A stretch of 64,000 nt of DNA from Edaphochlamys debaryana. Its lineage: Eukaryota > Chlorophyta > Chlorophyceae > Chlamydomonadales. The position numbers and the translations under genes are program-made. This document shows positions 1 to 11,930 of the stretch, piece after piece. Numbering within the stretch: position 1 is the first letter of the stretch; the number at the start of each line of letters is the position of its first letter. A model generated the notes under the pieces. The model had not been told where the DNA came from. It made no database searches and worked only from the letters and a program-made list of their open reading frames with translations. The stretch lies in NCBI GenBank assembly GCA_016858145.1, contig JAEHOE010000007.1, forward strand, positions 1,178,001-1,242,000. The letters are read 5' to 3'.

Positions 1-324
1 ATCGTATCGGCTGCTGTGGGCTCAATTTGGGCTCAGTAGCTAAGGCTTGGGCTGCGCGTGGGCTCGCGCGAGGTGATAGGACGCAGCAGGGGCAGGCGCG
101 CGAGCGAGCAATGCGTGGTTCCGATGCGGTCGCCCGCACTCCACACTTCCGCAAGCGCCACTGCCCGCGGCCCCTGCCATGCCTCCGCCCCCCCGCCCCC
201 GTCCCCACTCCCCAGCCCGCCGGGCCCTCCGCCAGGCTAGCGCCTACCTCGCGTACCCTGCGCCAGACGGCCCTCCCCCCAGCACCCTCCCTCCTCCGGA
301 CCCCAACTGCCGCCCTGCCGGGCC
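1..324 (-). other. 3' flank/UTR of the F-box gene
   Basis: This stretch lies downstream of the TAG stop (325-327) of the minus-strand F-box gene. It is C-rich on the plus strand and shows no exon-like reading frame with splice sites. I see no TTACA (TGTAA on the minus strand), so the poly(A) site is either unrecognised or outside the window. Confidence 0.5.
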
Positions 325-3300
325 CTAGGCCCCCTCCCCTGCCCCCTGCACTCCCTCCTCCGCATTCTCCTCCCCGTCCGCTGACCACGCAGCCTCATCA
401 TCCTCCTGTTGGGGGTGGGACGGGCGGGAACGGCAGGACCAGCAACACGACCATTGCTGTGGAGAAGAGAGGGGAGAAGGCAAAGTCGTGCCGTCGCTTG
501 CCGACCCCTCCCCACCGCCCCTGACGACCCAGGCTTTCCCCGACCCCCCCGACCCCACCTGCTCCTCCCCCCCTTCCCTCATGGCTCCCAGCAACCTCAG
601 GAGGTCGGGCGGGGGCGGACGAGAGGGGTCGCGGTACAGTCTGTGCAGGGGGGGGGGCGCGGTCAGGTGCAGGCCAAGGCAGGCGAGGCCGGGGGATGCT
701 ACACCCCCGAATCACCTCCATCCCACCGAGCCCCCTGCCGCCCCACGCGGCGCCACCCACCTGAACACACGGGGCGCCCGAAGCGACAGCCCGGGCCCGC
801 CTGCGCCAGCCTGCGCCCCTGCCGCCGCCGGCGCCGGCTGCTGCTGCTGCCCCCCCATCTGCACGCTCCCGCCGCCGCCCCTGGCTAAGGCGCCGGCCCG
901 GCCGTGTCCCGCCACCGGCTCCCCCGGCCCCCCCGCCGGGTCGTGCTCGTCCCCCCCCTGGGCGCCCACGTAGTGTCCCCAGCACCCGTGCCCGTCCGAG
1001 TAGCCCTGGGGGGGGGGGGAGGAGCGTAGGGAGGGGCGGGACATGCCAGGTAAGACGGGCTCGCGCACGTGAGGGCAGAGAGCCCTTCCCCCTCCCCTGC
1101 AGCTCTTCAACGGAGCCTCCCCTGCCTCCCCCCCTTCCGTAGCTCACCCGGTAGAGCAGGGCGAAGGGCACCGTGACGCAACGGCGGGTCAGCAGCCACT
1201 CGCCACTACCCGGCTCCACCCTGTTGAGGGGGGGGGAGGGGGGACGGAGGAGCGCGGAGGGCGGTCAAGGGTACGCAGCGGGCTCCGATCAGGAAGCATC
1301 CGGGCGAAGATGAGGCAAGGGACTGGGGTTGGGGCAGCGGCTTTGAGGAGGCCCCCCGCGCGCAGTCACTCGAGCAAAGTTCCCTCCTTCCCCCCCGGCC
1401 CCCACCAGCCGCTCAGCCGGAACTCCTCCGCCTCCGCCAGCGACGCAGCGCCCGTGCCGCCGCCCCGCCTCAGCATCAGGTCGTAGCCGCCGCCCTGCAC
1501 GGGTGTGTGGTACGGCAGCGGTGCGGTGCAGCGGTACGGCAGGGGTCCGGCCGGAAGGGACTTCTGCCCTATCACTCCCTAGGCGGTCCTTCCCAGGCCG
1601 AAAGCACCTTCCTCTGTTGAGGCATTGAGCCACCAGACCCGACTTGCACCCCGCTCCTCTCGAGCCATAGCAGTCGCCCATCACCGTTCCTGCCCGCGCT
1701 CTCCTCAGTCCGGCGCCGGATCCCCTCTATCACCGCAAGGCCTGAGATACTTGCAGCGGTGCTCCAGGAGTCCATATTAGTGCGGTCGCCAGCTCCCCCC
1801 GTGCCAAGCTGGTTCCCTCCCAGCCGCCCGCCACCCACCAGCAGCTCGATCACCAACCGCCCACCGCCGCCCGCCCGCCCCGTACCGCCCTCCAGCGCCA
1901 CCAGCGCCGCCGCCGTACCGCCCAGCGGCCGCCCGTCGGGACCCATAAGCGGCACCGACCCGCCGCCGCCGCCGCCACCCCTGCCGCCGCTGCCAGGGCC
2001 GCCAGCGCCGCCGCCGGAGGCGAAGGCGCCGGAGGCTGACGCCGCCGGCTGGCGTTGGGAGCCGTTGGGGAGGGTGGAGTGGGGGATGGCGGAGGTGGAG
2101 GCGCGGTGGTTAAGGTCGGGGCCGCCGGGGGAGGTGGCGGGGGAGGCAGGGAGGCGCGTGCGGGTGCCGGGCGCAGCGGGGGAGGGGCGCTCGCCCGCCC
2201 AGCTCTGGCGCAAGGTGGGGCGGGGGCTGACGGCGGCGCCTGCTGAGGACCAGCGGCGGAGGGAGGAGAGCGGCGTCGAGGCAGAACGCAGGACTGCATG
2301 TGGTGTGAGAGGCTAGCGATGAAGATGTCTAAATACATGGGTCGCGTAAAGCAAAGCTGCTGTTGCAATCTCCCTGGCCACATTGCCTCAAGCACCCTGG
2401 CCTCAAGCACCCTAGCCCGGTACCCCCGCACCTGGCGCCCGGCTCGGCTCGCCGCTGACAGTCACCCGCCGCGCCGCCGCGCCGCCGCCGCCGCCAGTAA
2501 CCGCTGCGGGCCAAGCCGGCGGCGCCGCCGTCAGCCCCCTCGCCGCCGCCGCGCCGCCGCCAGCCACAGCCGCCAGCCCGCCGCCGCCGCCAGCCGCGCT
2601 AAGCCTCGGCCGCCGCGCTGACGCAGCCTCCTGACCCTCGCCCTCGCCTTCCTCTGGCACCCAGTCTCCCACCCAGACCCTTGTGGCTCCTTGCCCCGTC
2701 GCTTCCTGCCTTTCCGCCCTGGCCCCTCCGGTCAAGACCCGCCCGCCGCTGCTGCTGGTCCGGTGGCCCTGCCCAGATCCAGGTCCAGATCCAGATCCAG
2801 ATCCGGGGGTGCTGAGGCTGAGCCCCTCCCTGAAGGTGATGGCGGCGTGCAGGGGGCGCAGGGGGTCGCCCCGGACCGAGAACTCCTGCAGCAGCCACAC
2901 ACCCGACTGCGGGGGGGGGGGGGGCGGGGGAGGGGGCGTGGTGTGACAGAAGTGGTTGGGTGGCTATGGTGGGTGTGAGTGGTGTGATGACATTACTGTC
3001 GGGTGAGCGTGGGGGTCGACTTTGTTTATTGTGGAAAGCACCCGAGGCAGTTCGGGGACTGACAGTTGTTGGCCAAGCCCGGCGGAGCTATAGCGGCCCT
3101 CCCTGACAACGCATGTTGGGAATATCGGAATGGGTCAATCCCTGGCATTACGATGGCCATCCGCCCGCAACGCACCTCGAGCAGTGGAAGGGGCAGGGGC
3201 GCAACCGCTGCAGGGGCCCCACCGGGCCCGGGCCGGGCCCAGCCCGGTGGGCCCGGGGCCTGCCCCGGCAGGAGCGGGGCCACCCGGGGGACGGGGGCCG

Positions 3301-6300
3301 GGGCCCACAGGTTCACCAGGCAGCGGGTCAGCTGGGGGCAGGGTGGGCAACGCAAGGGAGGGTAAGCCAGGGCGAACCGATGTCCCTCGCGCCGTGCGAG
3401 CGCCGTAACCCCCCCCCCAACTGCCCCCGCCCCTTGTCCCAGCTCCACCCCAAACACACACCTCCCGCACGATGCCCGGCGAGCGCACGCCCTCCCTCAG
3501 CTGAGCCGCCACGGAGCGCCCCCCGTTGGAGACCAACAGCAGGGCTTGCTGGGGGGAGGGAGGAGGAGGTGAAAGTTGGGGCTCAAGGGGGAGGCAGCGC
3601 GGGAGCAGTGAGCGGCGGAGGTATGGGCGATACGGGCCAAGCTCTTTGACCAGTTAGAGCGGGGCTCACAGCAGCGGAGCACAAGGCCCCACACGTCAGC
3701 CGCGCACCGGCCCTTACTCTACACGGCCAACCCCATAGTGCGTTTACCGCCAAAACCCCAACGCCAACCCTTCCCACCACCCAACTCGACCACCCCTCCC
3801 ACCGCACCTGCACCATCAGCCCCGGCTGCGCCCTGCTCGCCCTGGACCCGGCCCTGCCCTTGCCGCCCTCCCTGTCACCCGCCGCCGCCGCCTCCCTCTC
3901 CGCCGCCGCCGCCGCCTCCCTCGCCGCCGCCGCCCTGCCCAGCCCCCCAGGCTCCAGCGCCGCCAGGTCCGCGAGGCAGGCGGCCGCCAGCTCCACCACC
4001 AGACCCGAGTCGTTGGAGAGAAGCGAGTGGAAGCAGCGAGCCTGGGGGGAGGGGGGGGAGGGGAGGGGCCGTGTCCTTCACGCCGCCCGCTGAGCCGAGA
4101 AGCAGCGCCAAGCAAACCCGACACGCCGGTTGTGCTACAAGTGGGGACACGGGCCGGCGCAGCTAAGCCCTCCACACAGACAGCCCCAACAGGCCGGGAC
4201 CCGATCCACCCAACGCAGGCTCACCGCCTCCGGCGCCTCCGCCAGCAGCTCCGCCGCCAACACCTCCGCCGCCGCCACGCACTGCTCCGCCATCGCCACC
4301 TCGAACCCCCCTCCAACCCCTCCTCCTCCGCGCCCCCCTCCTCCCCCTGCCCTCGCTGCGCCCCCCGGCCCCAGCAGCGCGTGTGCCGCCCTCAGCGCCC
4401 CCAGCAGCTGCCGCCGGTGCGCCGCGCCGCTGACGCCCGGGGGGCACCCGGCGGCGCACAGCCAGCGGAGGAGCGACAGGGCCCGCCGCCAGGCCACCTG
4501 CAGAGGCAGGGGCGGGTGGAGGGGAGCAGGGCGGCGGAGGGGCGGGGAGAGACCAGGCTCGGCCCGGCTGTGGGCAAACGGACGTATCCGCCCCTGGACC
4601 CACACTCCCTCCTGCCCTTGCAGGCCAAAAGGCCCAGAGCCCCGTTTGAGGGGGCTTGAGGGGCTTGCGGTGGGGAGGCGGGTGGGGAAGAAATGGCAGG
4701 AGACAAACCAGGAGGAATTCCCCGCAGCCCGTGTTTCTTGCATCACACACAATTCTGCGATTCAAGCCCAGCTGGCCAAGTCTGAGCCCGCTTTTGGATG
4801 GGGAGGAAGGGCAGGCCGCCACCGGCCCCTCCAGCGTGCCATACCCCAGCCCCAGCCGGCCTCACCAGCCGATCACGGTACACGATGCGCCACAGGTTGT
4901 GACCGCCGTCACCCGCCCCCGCCCCTGCCGCAGACCTCGCCGCCGCCCCGCCGCCGCCGCCCATGCCCCTGGCTACCAGCACTCGGCCCAAGGGGACGGG
5001 GTCCACAGCGTCCGCCCCCGTCAGCCCCGGGGGGCGCGGGGCAGGGGCGGGGCCGACGGCGGAGGGCGAGGGGGCGGGCGAGGCAGAAGGGGAGGCGGAG
5101 GGCGAGGGAGGGCACAGGGCCGGGGGACGCGTGGTTGTGGCAGGGGCGGCAGCGGCGGCGGAGGAAGCGGTCACGGCGGTGGGTGCGGCGGCGCCGTCAG
5201 GGGCGAACGGCGGCGGCGCCTCCGTCGATGGGCCCCAGGCCGCGACGGCTGCCCGCGCCGCCGTCGGGGACACAGCGGTAGCGGCGGTGGCGCGGGGGCT
5301 GCCGCCGTTGGCTGGCATGGATAGCGACGGCAGCAGCTGCCGCCGCGCGGCAACCCCGCCGCTTCCAGTCGGCGACGGCGGCTCGGCGCCGCCGCCACCG
5401 CCGCTGCCGCCGCCAGTGTTGCTGACACGCGCTGGCGGCGCCGCTGCCGTCATGGCCGCCAGCTGGCCCCTGGCGGCGGGGCCGCTGACGCCGCCCAGTG
5501 GTAACGCCAGCGCCGGCAGCGTCGCCGTCGGCCGACCCGCCGCCGCCGCGTCCCGGCGGCCAACCGCCCCCGCCAGCGCCGCCGCTCCTTGCGACCGAGC
5601 CCGCCCAAGCATCGGGCCCCCGCCGCCGCCACCGCCGCCGGCCCGTGCCGCCAGCGTGACGCCGCCGCCACCGCCGCCGCCGGCCCCCAGCGGCGCCGCC
5701 GCCTCCGCCGCCTCGCCCTCCGCCTCGTACCACAGCAGCTCCGGCAGCAGGAGGGGCACCGACGTGGCTTGGGCGTGGACCACGCCCCACCGCCGCCTGC
5801 GGGCGAGAGCGGGAGCAATGGCCAGACGCGACCTGGCGTTACCCAGGCCTCACTCGCCCACTGGGCTGGGCCCGCGCCCCCTGCCTGCGCCCTGACCCTT
5901 GCGCCCCTCCTCTCATGCAGCCCCTGCCCCGCCACCTGCGCTGCCCTGCCCCACCTGCACATGTCCCCCCAGATGCCCCCTAAAGTTTGCACCCCGTGCA
6001 CGCTGCCCCCGCTCTCCTACCCCCTACCCGACCCTCTCCCCGACGTCCCATCCCATCTGAACATGTCCTCACAAAGGCTTCCCTCGCCCTCACCCCCGCC
6101 GTGTTCCCCAATTCCCCCCCTTTACCGTTCCCTAACCCCACACACACAGACACACCTGCACATGTCTTCCCAGATGCCCCCCTCCCCCGCCGCCAGCGCC
6201 CGCCAGCGGCGGCAGCTGCACGCCAGCGCCGCCAGAGCCGCAGCGGGAGCCCAGCAGCGGGCGTGCAGGCTGCCGGCGGGGGCGGGCGGAGGAGGGGCAC

Positions 6301-7197
6301 CTCCCGCCAGAGGGGGCCCCGGAGAGGCATGGACGGGAGGGCCCGAGGGGACCACTGCAGAGCCTACCGCTGGTGGAGGGCCGGGCGGGGCCACTGTAGG
6401 ATCGGGGCTCGATTCGGGGCAGTAACTGCCCAGGTTTGGGAGAGCGCCGGCCCCGGGGCCAGCAACGCCCCCACCCGCAGAGGGCCCGGGTGCGTTGGAG
6501 GGCGCCGCGGGGGCCGCAGAGGCGGCGGCGGCTTCAGCGGCAGCCCTAGCCGCGTCCGACAGTTCGTGGCGGCCCCAGCCCTGGGGGCCCCGTGCGGCCC
6601 ACAGCGCTATGACGCGAAGGAGGTCATCTGGCAGGTCCTGTGGGGGCGTGGGAAGGGGGAGCCAGGGAGCCTTTCAGGAGCCCTCCCCACGTGCGGCCTT
6701 CCCCGTCTCCGTAGCTGCTGCCCTAACCCTGGCCCGCCCTCCCCTCCCTCCCACCTGTTGCCCCCGCCCCGCCCGACCCTGCCCCACCATGAGTCGCAGT
6801 GGGGGCCGCGCCGCTGCCGCCCGCGCCGCCGCCTCCCTCGCCGCCCGCTCCGCCTCCCGTGCATCCATCACCGCCATCCGTTGGGAGACCTGACAGGGGG
6901 GCAGGGGAGAGCGGCAGGGGGAGGCGGGAGGATGGAGGGAGGGGGGTGGGGCCTGAGGGGCTGACGAAGGCAACGGGCTGAGCTGGAGGTACCCGGAGAA
7001 CTGCAGGTGGAGCAACGGCAGGGGGCACCGCGATAGACACGCGAACAAGGGGGTCGTTCCACTGGAACGGCGGGGGAGGGCGGGGGCCCTGTGTGGACAC
7101 CCCTCAGCCTCGGCACCTGGCTTGTCGTGGCCTGGATGTTGGCTGCCCGCGCCAAGATCTCCTCCAGCAGCTTTCGCGACCTGAGAACCTCGTCCAT
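325..7197 (-). CDS. F-box protein with ARM-like middle region, 15 exons, ~1,310 aa
   Basis: Predicted SCF ubiquitin-ligase substrate adaptor. Exons 5'-3': 7197-7117, 6889-6788, 6637-6156, 5796-4866, 4497-4225, 4041-3808, 3548-3462, 3331-3176, 2906-2432, 2239-1734, 1494-1370, 1220-1148, 1005-761, 640-559, 405-325; all junctions keep frame. The start is the first ATG (GCAGCCATGG context) of an exon reading MDEVLRSRKLLEEIL. The F-box begins at residue ~62 (DLPDDLLRVIALW). It is interrupted by ~125 Ala/Pro/Gly-rich residues, resumes as ALAALACSCRRWRAL and ends in WEDMCRRRW at ~217-225. Residues ~533-785 are helical and ARM-like (VVELAAACLADLAALEPGGL; LTRCLVNLWAP). The C-terminus (~1110-1260) has FRLSGWWGPGG, CVTVPFALLYRVS and GYSDGHGCWGHYVG, a beta-looking module I cannot name. 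The exon 10 donor (GCG/GTGATA) is weak and was chosen because it alone keeps frame. F-box call fairly sure; ARM call tentative. Confidence 0.72.
5950..6185. repeat. Three degenerate copies of an F-box exon edge
   Basis: The 3' edge of F-box exon 3 (reading EDMC/R, donor at 6155) recurs in degenerate form inside the following intron near 5953 and 6055, so similar 16-30-bp blocks lie about 100 bp apart (5953, 6055, 6155). The copy at 5953 retains the donor-like CACCTGCACATGTC on the plus strand and could act as a decoy splice site. Confidence 0.5.
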
Positions 7198-8436
7198 GGC
7201 TGCTTCGGCCAGCAACTCTGTCAAACCACGTCAAGGATGCACCACGTTGCGACGATTGCATAAGAGTATTGGTAACGCGCTCCTTGTGACCTTTTAGCTA
7301 CCTAGAGACGCTGCCTCGCACAGGGAAGTCGCGAGTTTGCGAGGCATGTTTCCAGTGCATGTTGCCGTCGAGCAGGCAAGGATAGCTGGGTAAGAAGCTG
7401 TAGGTGTGAAAGGTCCTGTAAACTGCGAGTAAATCGTCCGCGGAGGTTGCGGATGGCAGGTGTGCCGCGGACACAGCACGCTCTCCAGCCCCCCTCCGTC
7501 TCCCCAGCTGCCCGTGCCCAGCCGCGGACAGGGAAATGCTCCGCCTTCACCCAAGACTGTCCCCTGCTGCGGTGATGCCTCAACGAACTACTGTGCTCTA
7601 CCCTCCGAAGGTTACCCGTCTCCCCAACCTTGCCATCAAAGCTGGCTATCTACCACTGCCCCGGCGGGGCCTGCTCAGTGCAGTGCAAATAATAAAACAT
7701 TGATGAAGAATTTCAGCTGCATGCAGGACCTGTCCTGCCACCCTGGCCTGCAAGCCCTAACTGCATGGCCGAGGCCGTACGTCAACTGCACTGGCTGCGG
7801 TCACAAGTAAGCCGGACACAGTCACATCGCCCGCCTCCGCACAGGCACCGGGGTGCGGCGGAGCGGGCGCATCAGCGCCCCTACGCCAGAGTCCCTCCGT
7901 TGGCACGCCCAGCAGTCTAGACACAGCAGCAGCCCATATATACACCAATCCCACCTAGGCGGAGGGCTGGGCCCTAGACACAGCGGCTCCGGCTGAGGCT
8001 TGACACCCCCCCCCCAACGAGGCCGCATCCGTGTTCAGTTCCATGCAGCGCGCGCCTCGCTCGGTGCCGTGGCAAGCCAGGAGGCCCCGGGGTTGCAGGC
8101 AGGCCCAGCGCGGGACTGGTGCTCCGGCGGCGGCATTGCGGGGTCACTTGTCCACGGAACAACTCACGGCAGGGCCGGCTGCTGTGGCTCATCACCCATG
8201 CAGCGGAGGAGCGGAAGCCTGCGGTTGTGAAGGTAGGAGAGGGCGCAGCAGGCGGTGAGGAAGGTTGGGGGGCTTGCTATGGGCACGTGAGGTGGGCGGG
8301 GGCGGGCCCGTGCAGACGGCACGTGCGACCGGCTGATGGTGCGAGGGGCGCTGGACGGAAGGGGGCAGCAGGCGAGGCTCGCCCGGCGGTGGGAAAGCGC
8401 AACGGGAAGGCACGCACGGCTTGGGCTTACCGTACC
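7198..8436. other. 5' flank of F-box gene and 3' UTR of coiled-coil gene
   Basis: Between two same-strand (minus) genes. No reading frame here has coding character plus splice support. The left part should hold the F-box promoter/5' UTR and the right part the 3' UTR of the coiled-coil gene; a donor-like GTACGG just after that gene's stop (8431-8436) hints at a spliced 3' UTR. No TTACA poly(A) motif is visible. Confidence 0.4.
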
Positions 8437-9626
8437 TCAGGCAGCTGCTGGGCGGCTGGCGGTGGGGCTGTGCTCGCCATCGGGCGGGTCGGCGGCGGGG
8501 TCCTGCAGGGGGGACGGGCGGGGGCGTAAGGGGCAGGCGGGGGCGTAAGGGGGAAGCGGGGCGTAAGGGGGAAGCGGGGCGTAGTAGCCAGGGCGAGGCA
8601 CGGCGGCACACGTCGTGTGGCACGGACGGGCCGAGGTGCATTGGGTCGGCGGGGGGCCAGGAGCAGTCACGGGGGCAGAAAGTTGGCGTGTGATATGCCT
8701 ACCTGACGGCCGTACTGGCGGCCCGGCATGGACGCGCCCTCAGCCAGCGGGGCGAGCTCGCCGGGCGCTTCAGAGGGGGGTTCGCCCTCGTCGCCCTGGG
8801 ACGTCTCGACGAAGACGGAGCCGGCGGCCGCGAGGTCGGTGGCCTGGGCGGCCTGGGCAGAGGCTAGGGATCCGGCGGCGTCGGTGTTGGCGGCGGCGTG
8901 GTCAGCAGGTGTGGTCTCATCGGAAGCAGCAGCGGAGGCGGTTGCCGCGCTCCGGTCTGTCTTTATGTTGATGCCCGGCCACTGCTCGGCTGGCGCAGCC
9001 GCGCGCAGGATCCTCAGCAGGGGCCCTACCGCCACGCTGTGCGGATCGGAGGCCTTCTCAGAAGAGGCAGGGGGAGCGGTGCGTGCGGGGGCCGCCGACG
9101 ACGAGGTCGGGCCTCCGGGGCCCTGCGGGTGCGGCGGCGGCGCGAAGAATGGCCGTCGTCTGACGGCACGGGGGATACAGAGGGGGGTGGCGCAACTGCA
9201 TGCCAACTAAGCACGACGCACCTGCAGAAGCTCTCTGTGCACCTGCTGCCGCAACTTTACAGCCTCAGCTCGGCGAATAGCAGCGGTCATGGCGGTGGTA
9301 GCGGCCTTGGCAGCCCTGGCAGCGGCCTCGGCAGCCCGGGTAGCGGCCTCGGCAGCCCGGGTAGCGGCCTCGGCAGCGATGATACGGGCCTCGGCTTCAC
9401 GTATTTCCCGGCGGAGGATGCGGACATAGCAGAAGACGTGGTTCAGCGCTCTGCACAAACGGTGCATCATGGTGGCCGGTCGCTCCTGGTTCGGGCTATC
9501 ATAGCAACTGTGACAGCAGCAGTCCGATACATCGCTCTCTTTTGCGAAAGAGGCATCTGTTGTGGTGACCGGCCGGGCCCAGAGCTCCTCGCGGAGCTCC
9601 TCAGTCTCAAATATGGGCGATAGCAT
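8437..9626 (-). CDS. Small coiled-coil protein of unknown function, 3 exons, ~296 aa
   Basis: I do not recognise this family. Exons 9626-9222, 9122-8703 and 8502-8437 give 135+140+21 codons plus stop, all junctions in phase 0 with CAG/GT borders. The first in-frame ATG is at 9626 (MLSPIFETEELREELW). Residues ~22-48 include a CCCHSC cluster that could bind metal. Residues ~65-135 form an Ala/Arg/Glu coiled coil built on a seven-residue repeat (AEAATRA). The tail is Ser/Ala/Pro-rich and acidic with a short amphipathic helix (VGPLLRILRAAAPAEQW). No membrane segment or signal peptide is visible. A plus-strand reading frame of 160 codons overlaps exon 2, but the minus strand has better splice sites and a continuous three-exon frame. 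Could be lineage-specific; expression is unproven. Confidence 0.55.
8521..8586. repeat. 18-19-bp minisatellite in intron 2 of the coiled-coil gene
   Basis: GCGTAAGGGG cores start at 8524, 8543, 8561 and (truncated) 8579, giving spacings of 19, 18 and 18 bp. It sits just upstream, in plus-strand coordinates, of exon 3 of the minus-strand coiled-coil gene. Confidence 0.6.
9299..9382 (-). repeat. 21-bp coding tandem repeat encoding heptads
   Basis: About three and a half copies of a 21-bp unit (plus strand AGCGGCCTCGGCAGCCCGGGT) lie in exon 1 of the coiled-coil gene. Each unit encodes seven residues, exactly one coiled-coil heptad, so slippage here would lengthen or shorten the coil without changing register. 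Confidence 0.7.
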
Positions 9627-9701
9627 ATCAACGGACGTCACTGTGTATTTGTACAGGTGCAAATCATAGCATTCGTTTGATCAAAAGTCGCGGTCATCTT
9701 G

Positions 9702-9730
9702 CCCCAAAACCGGTGGCGGTTTTGGGGGCG
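9702..9730. repeat. Inverted repeat (12-bp arms, 4-nt loop)
   Basis: Arms GCCCCAAAACCG (9702-9713) and CGGTTTTGGGGGC (9718-9730) pair with one bulged G around loop GTGG. It lies ~75 bp upstream of the start codon of the minus-strand coiled-coil gene, in its presumed promoter/5' UTR. Function unknown. Confidence 0.6.
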
Positions 9731-10526
9731 TGCCCCGAACGCCCCCCGAGTTGCGCTGGGGGCACGCACGCCACGGTAAATTACGGCGTGGTGCGGGGGA
9801 CATAAGCGTGCCGCCAAACTTGCGCTTCACGCCCAGCCCGCAGCCCGCAGCCCGCAGCCCCCTTCTTCTTGCGCGCCTCCAACCCCTAGGCCAAAGGTGG
9901 TGCTAGGGGGTCAAAGCAGCTAGGGGGGTCTTTGTGGCGCAGTGAAGATGGGGGCGGGCCCCGGCAGTTGGGGCACTCTAGCAGTACTGGCAGCGCGTTG
10001 ATTTCCGTACACCTCTGCCGCTGGAGCGTCCCAGGGCCCAGCTCCGGCCCCTGCCGGCCCAGAGCGGTCCCACCGCCTGCCAGACCGCTGCATCGTATCC
10101 TCCCCAGTTGACCGCCGCGAAGACGGCGGTGAGCGGGCCGCCGAAGCACTGGCCCCAACGCACTCCGCCCCTTCACAAGCACCCGACCCGTGCCGGTGCT
10201 GGGTCCTACCGGATGGGCCGGGCTCCGGGCACCATCGAACCAGCCGGCTACTGGTACTGGCCGCACCTACGCTTCCCCGGCTCACACGGTATCCTCCGCT
10301 CTACTTTGCTGCCGCTCCTGAACGCCCCCCCGGGACCCACCCCCGGCGGTGCATGTCGGACATGTGATGCATGTCAGGCTGGCTGGCCCGCGAATACTTC
10401 AGGTGGACCTAACCGCTGCCTAACCGGGAGGGACGAGTGAAAGGGCTTCAACTCTTTCTTTCTTTCTTCCCGATGTCCGCGCCGGAGAGTAAGGACATTG
10501 TGGCACAACCGCAGCTTACGTGTCAA

Positions 10527-10531
10527 TTACA
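10527..10531 (-). terminator. Candidate TGTAA poly(A) signal, ARM-TIR-SAM gene
   Basis: TTACA on the plus strand reads TGTAA on the minus strand. It is the first such motif after the stop codon at 12060 of the ARM-TIR-SAM gene. The motif is only five bases and the implied 3' UTR is long, so this is tentative. Confidence 0.35.
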
Positions 10532-11930
10532 CGCTGCGCCACCAAGTCAGTCAAGGAGGGTCTTAAGGCATGGTGGAACACAGCGTACCTAGATCTCAAG
10601 ATTCAACCCTGCTATCTATAGCCTCCGTTGTCCAGAGCCCGACAGGTCCCCTCTACAGCAGCGTCGCTTGATGCTTGCGCACGAAATCACCCAAGGCACA
10701 CAAACGCCCTGATGGCAACATGCCCCGACCCCATCGCCTCTTGAAGCATGCCCCCGTCGCCCGCGTCAACAGCGTCCCGCCCAGCGCTCTTTTTCCCCAC
10801 TCGGAAGCCAATGCAGCACAGCCTCTCTGTGGATACCCTGCATGCATGTGCGGCGTACCACTGCTCCGCGCTCCTGCAATGCTGTCCTGGCATTCGTCAT
10901 CCCGTCACCTGGCCTGCGCCTGCATCCTCGTCACTCCAGACGAACGTACAGCACATAAGGCACTGAAACAGATACGGCGAAGACCGTGGCGCCCTCTGCA
11001 AGCTACAACGTTGAACGCCTACATGGCCCATGCAAGAAGACACCACAAGCCTATCACCGCGCCAAACTACAAGCGGCGCCCTGCCTGGCAAACGCATTTA
11101 GACTGAAGCTATCCCTCCCGTGGGTGCAACCTCAAGTAAGGTGTGTCAGGGCCTGGACTGGTCAACTTCCTACCGGTATATCACACAGCCTCCCTAACGT
11201 GTAAGCTACGGGCAGTAACTACCCCTTCCCACTCAGTAAAGACGTACGAGCCAAGTGTTTCACGGCCACAACCCGGCAGGCGCCTACACTACCGGTACTG
11301 CACGCCCGCTGCGCAATGCCTGCGATCGCCCACCCCGGCATCTCCCTTCCGCCCCCAAGTGCCCCGATGGTGAGTCAATGCCCCGCGGCGCCGGGTTTCA
11401 CATCGGTGCTTCTCTTGTCCCCCGCGCAAGTCTCCTGCCCTTAGAAGCCCCACACATTATCAATCAAACTATGTATGTACATACCATGCCCAACTCCCAG
11501 TGCCGTTGCGCTGCCTTGCCAATGCTTAGGCTTATGCCGTTGAGCGCTTTCGCGGCAACTCGGTGCGCATAGGCTCCCCCCAAAGACACATTCAAGCTTG
11601 AAACCCCTTCCACCCAAGCAGATCCCAGTTTGTCGCTTCAAGAGCTACCGGCAGGCTAGTCCGACCTAACCCAACAGCACGCACCCCTACCCCGCCGTCC
11701 CACCGCACACGTCGCCGCGCGGGCCTCGGCCCATCCCCGTCCCCGTCCTGTTACCCATCCTACGTAAGATCACCTCGGCCGAGCCCAGGGGCAGCCTCCA
11801 ACAGCCCGATGCATGATGCCGCCGGCCACGGGCCAGGGCCGCGGTTGCCCGAGCCAGCCCGGGACCGGGCCCACAACTCCCCGCGCCGGGCCCACAGCTC
11901 ACCGCGCCGGGCCCACTCCACTCCCTCAAT

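Noticed and set aside
4963..5895. 310-codon plus-strand Ala/Gly-rich frame
   Set aside because: Shadow of F-box exon 4; the minus strand gives the in-frame F-box continuation and a GTGAGG donor.
8728..9210. 160-codon plus-strand open frame antisense to the coiled-coil gene
   Set aside because: Ala-rich shadow produced by GC-rich codons; the minus strand has a three-exon frame with matching splice phases and a better start and stop.
10675..11106. 143-codon plus-strand open frame
   Set aside because: Lies in low-coding-bias intergenic DNA, composition (Cys/His/Arg/Pro mix) looks random, and there is no splice support.
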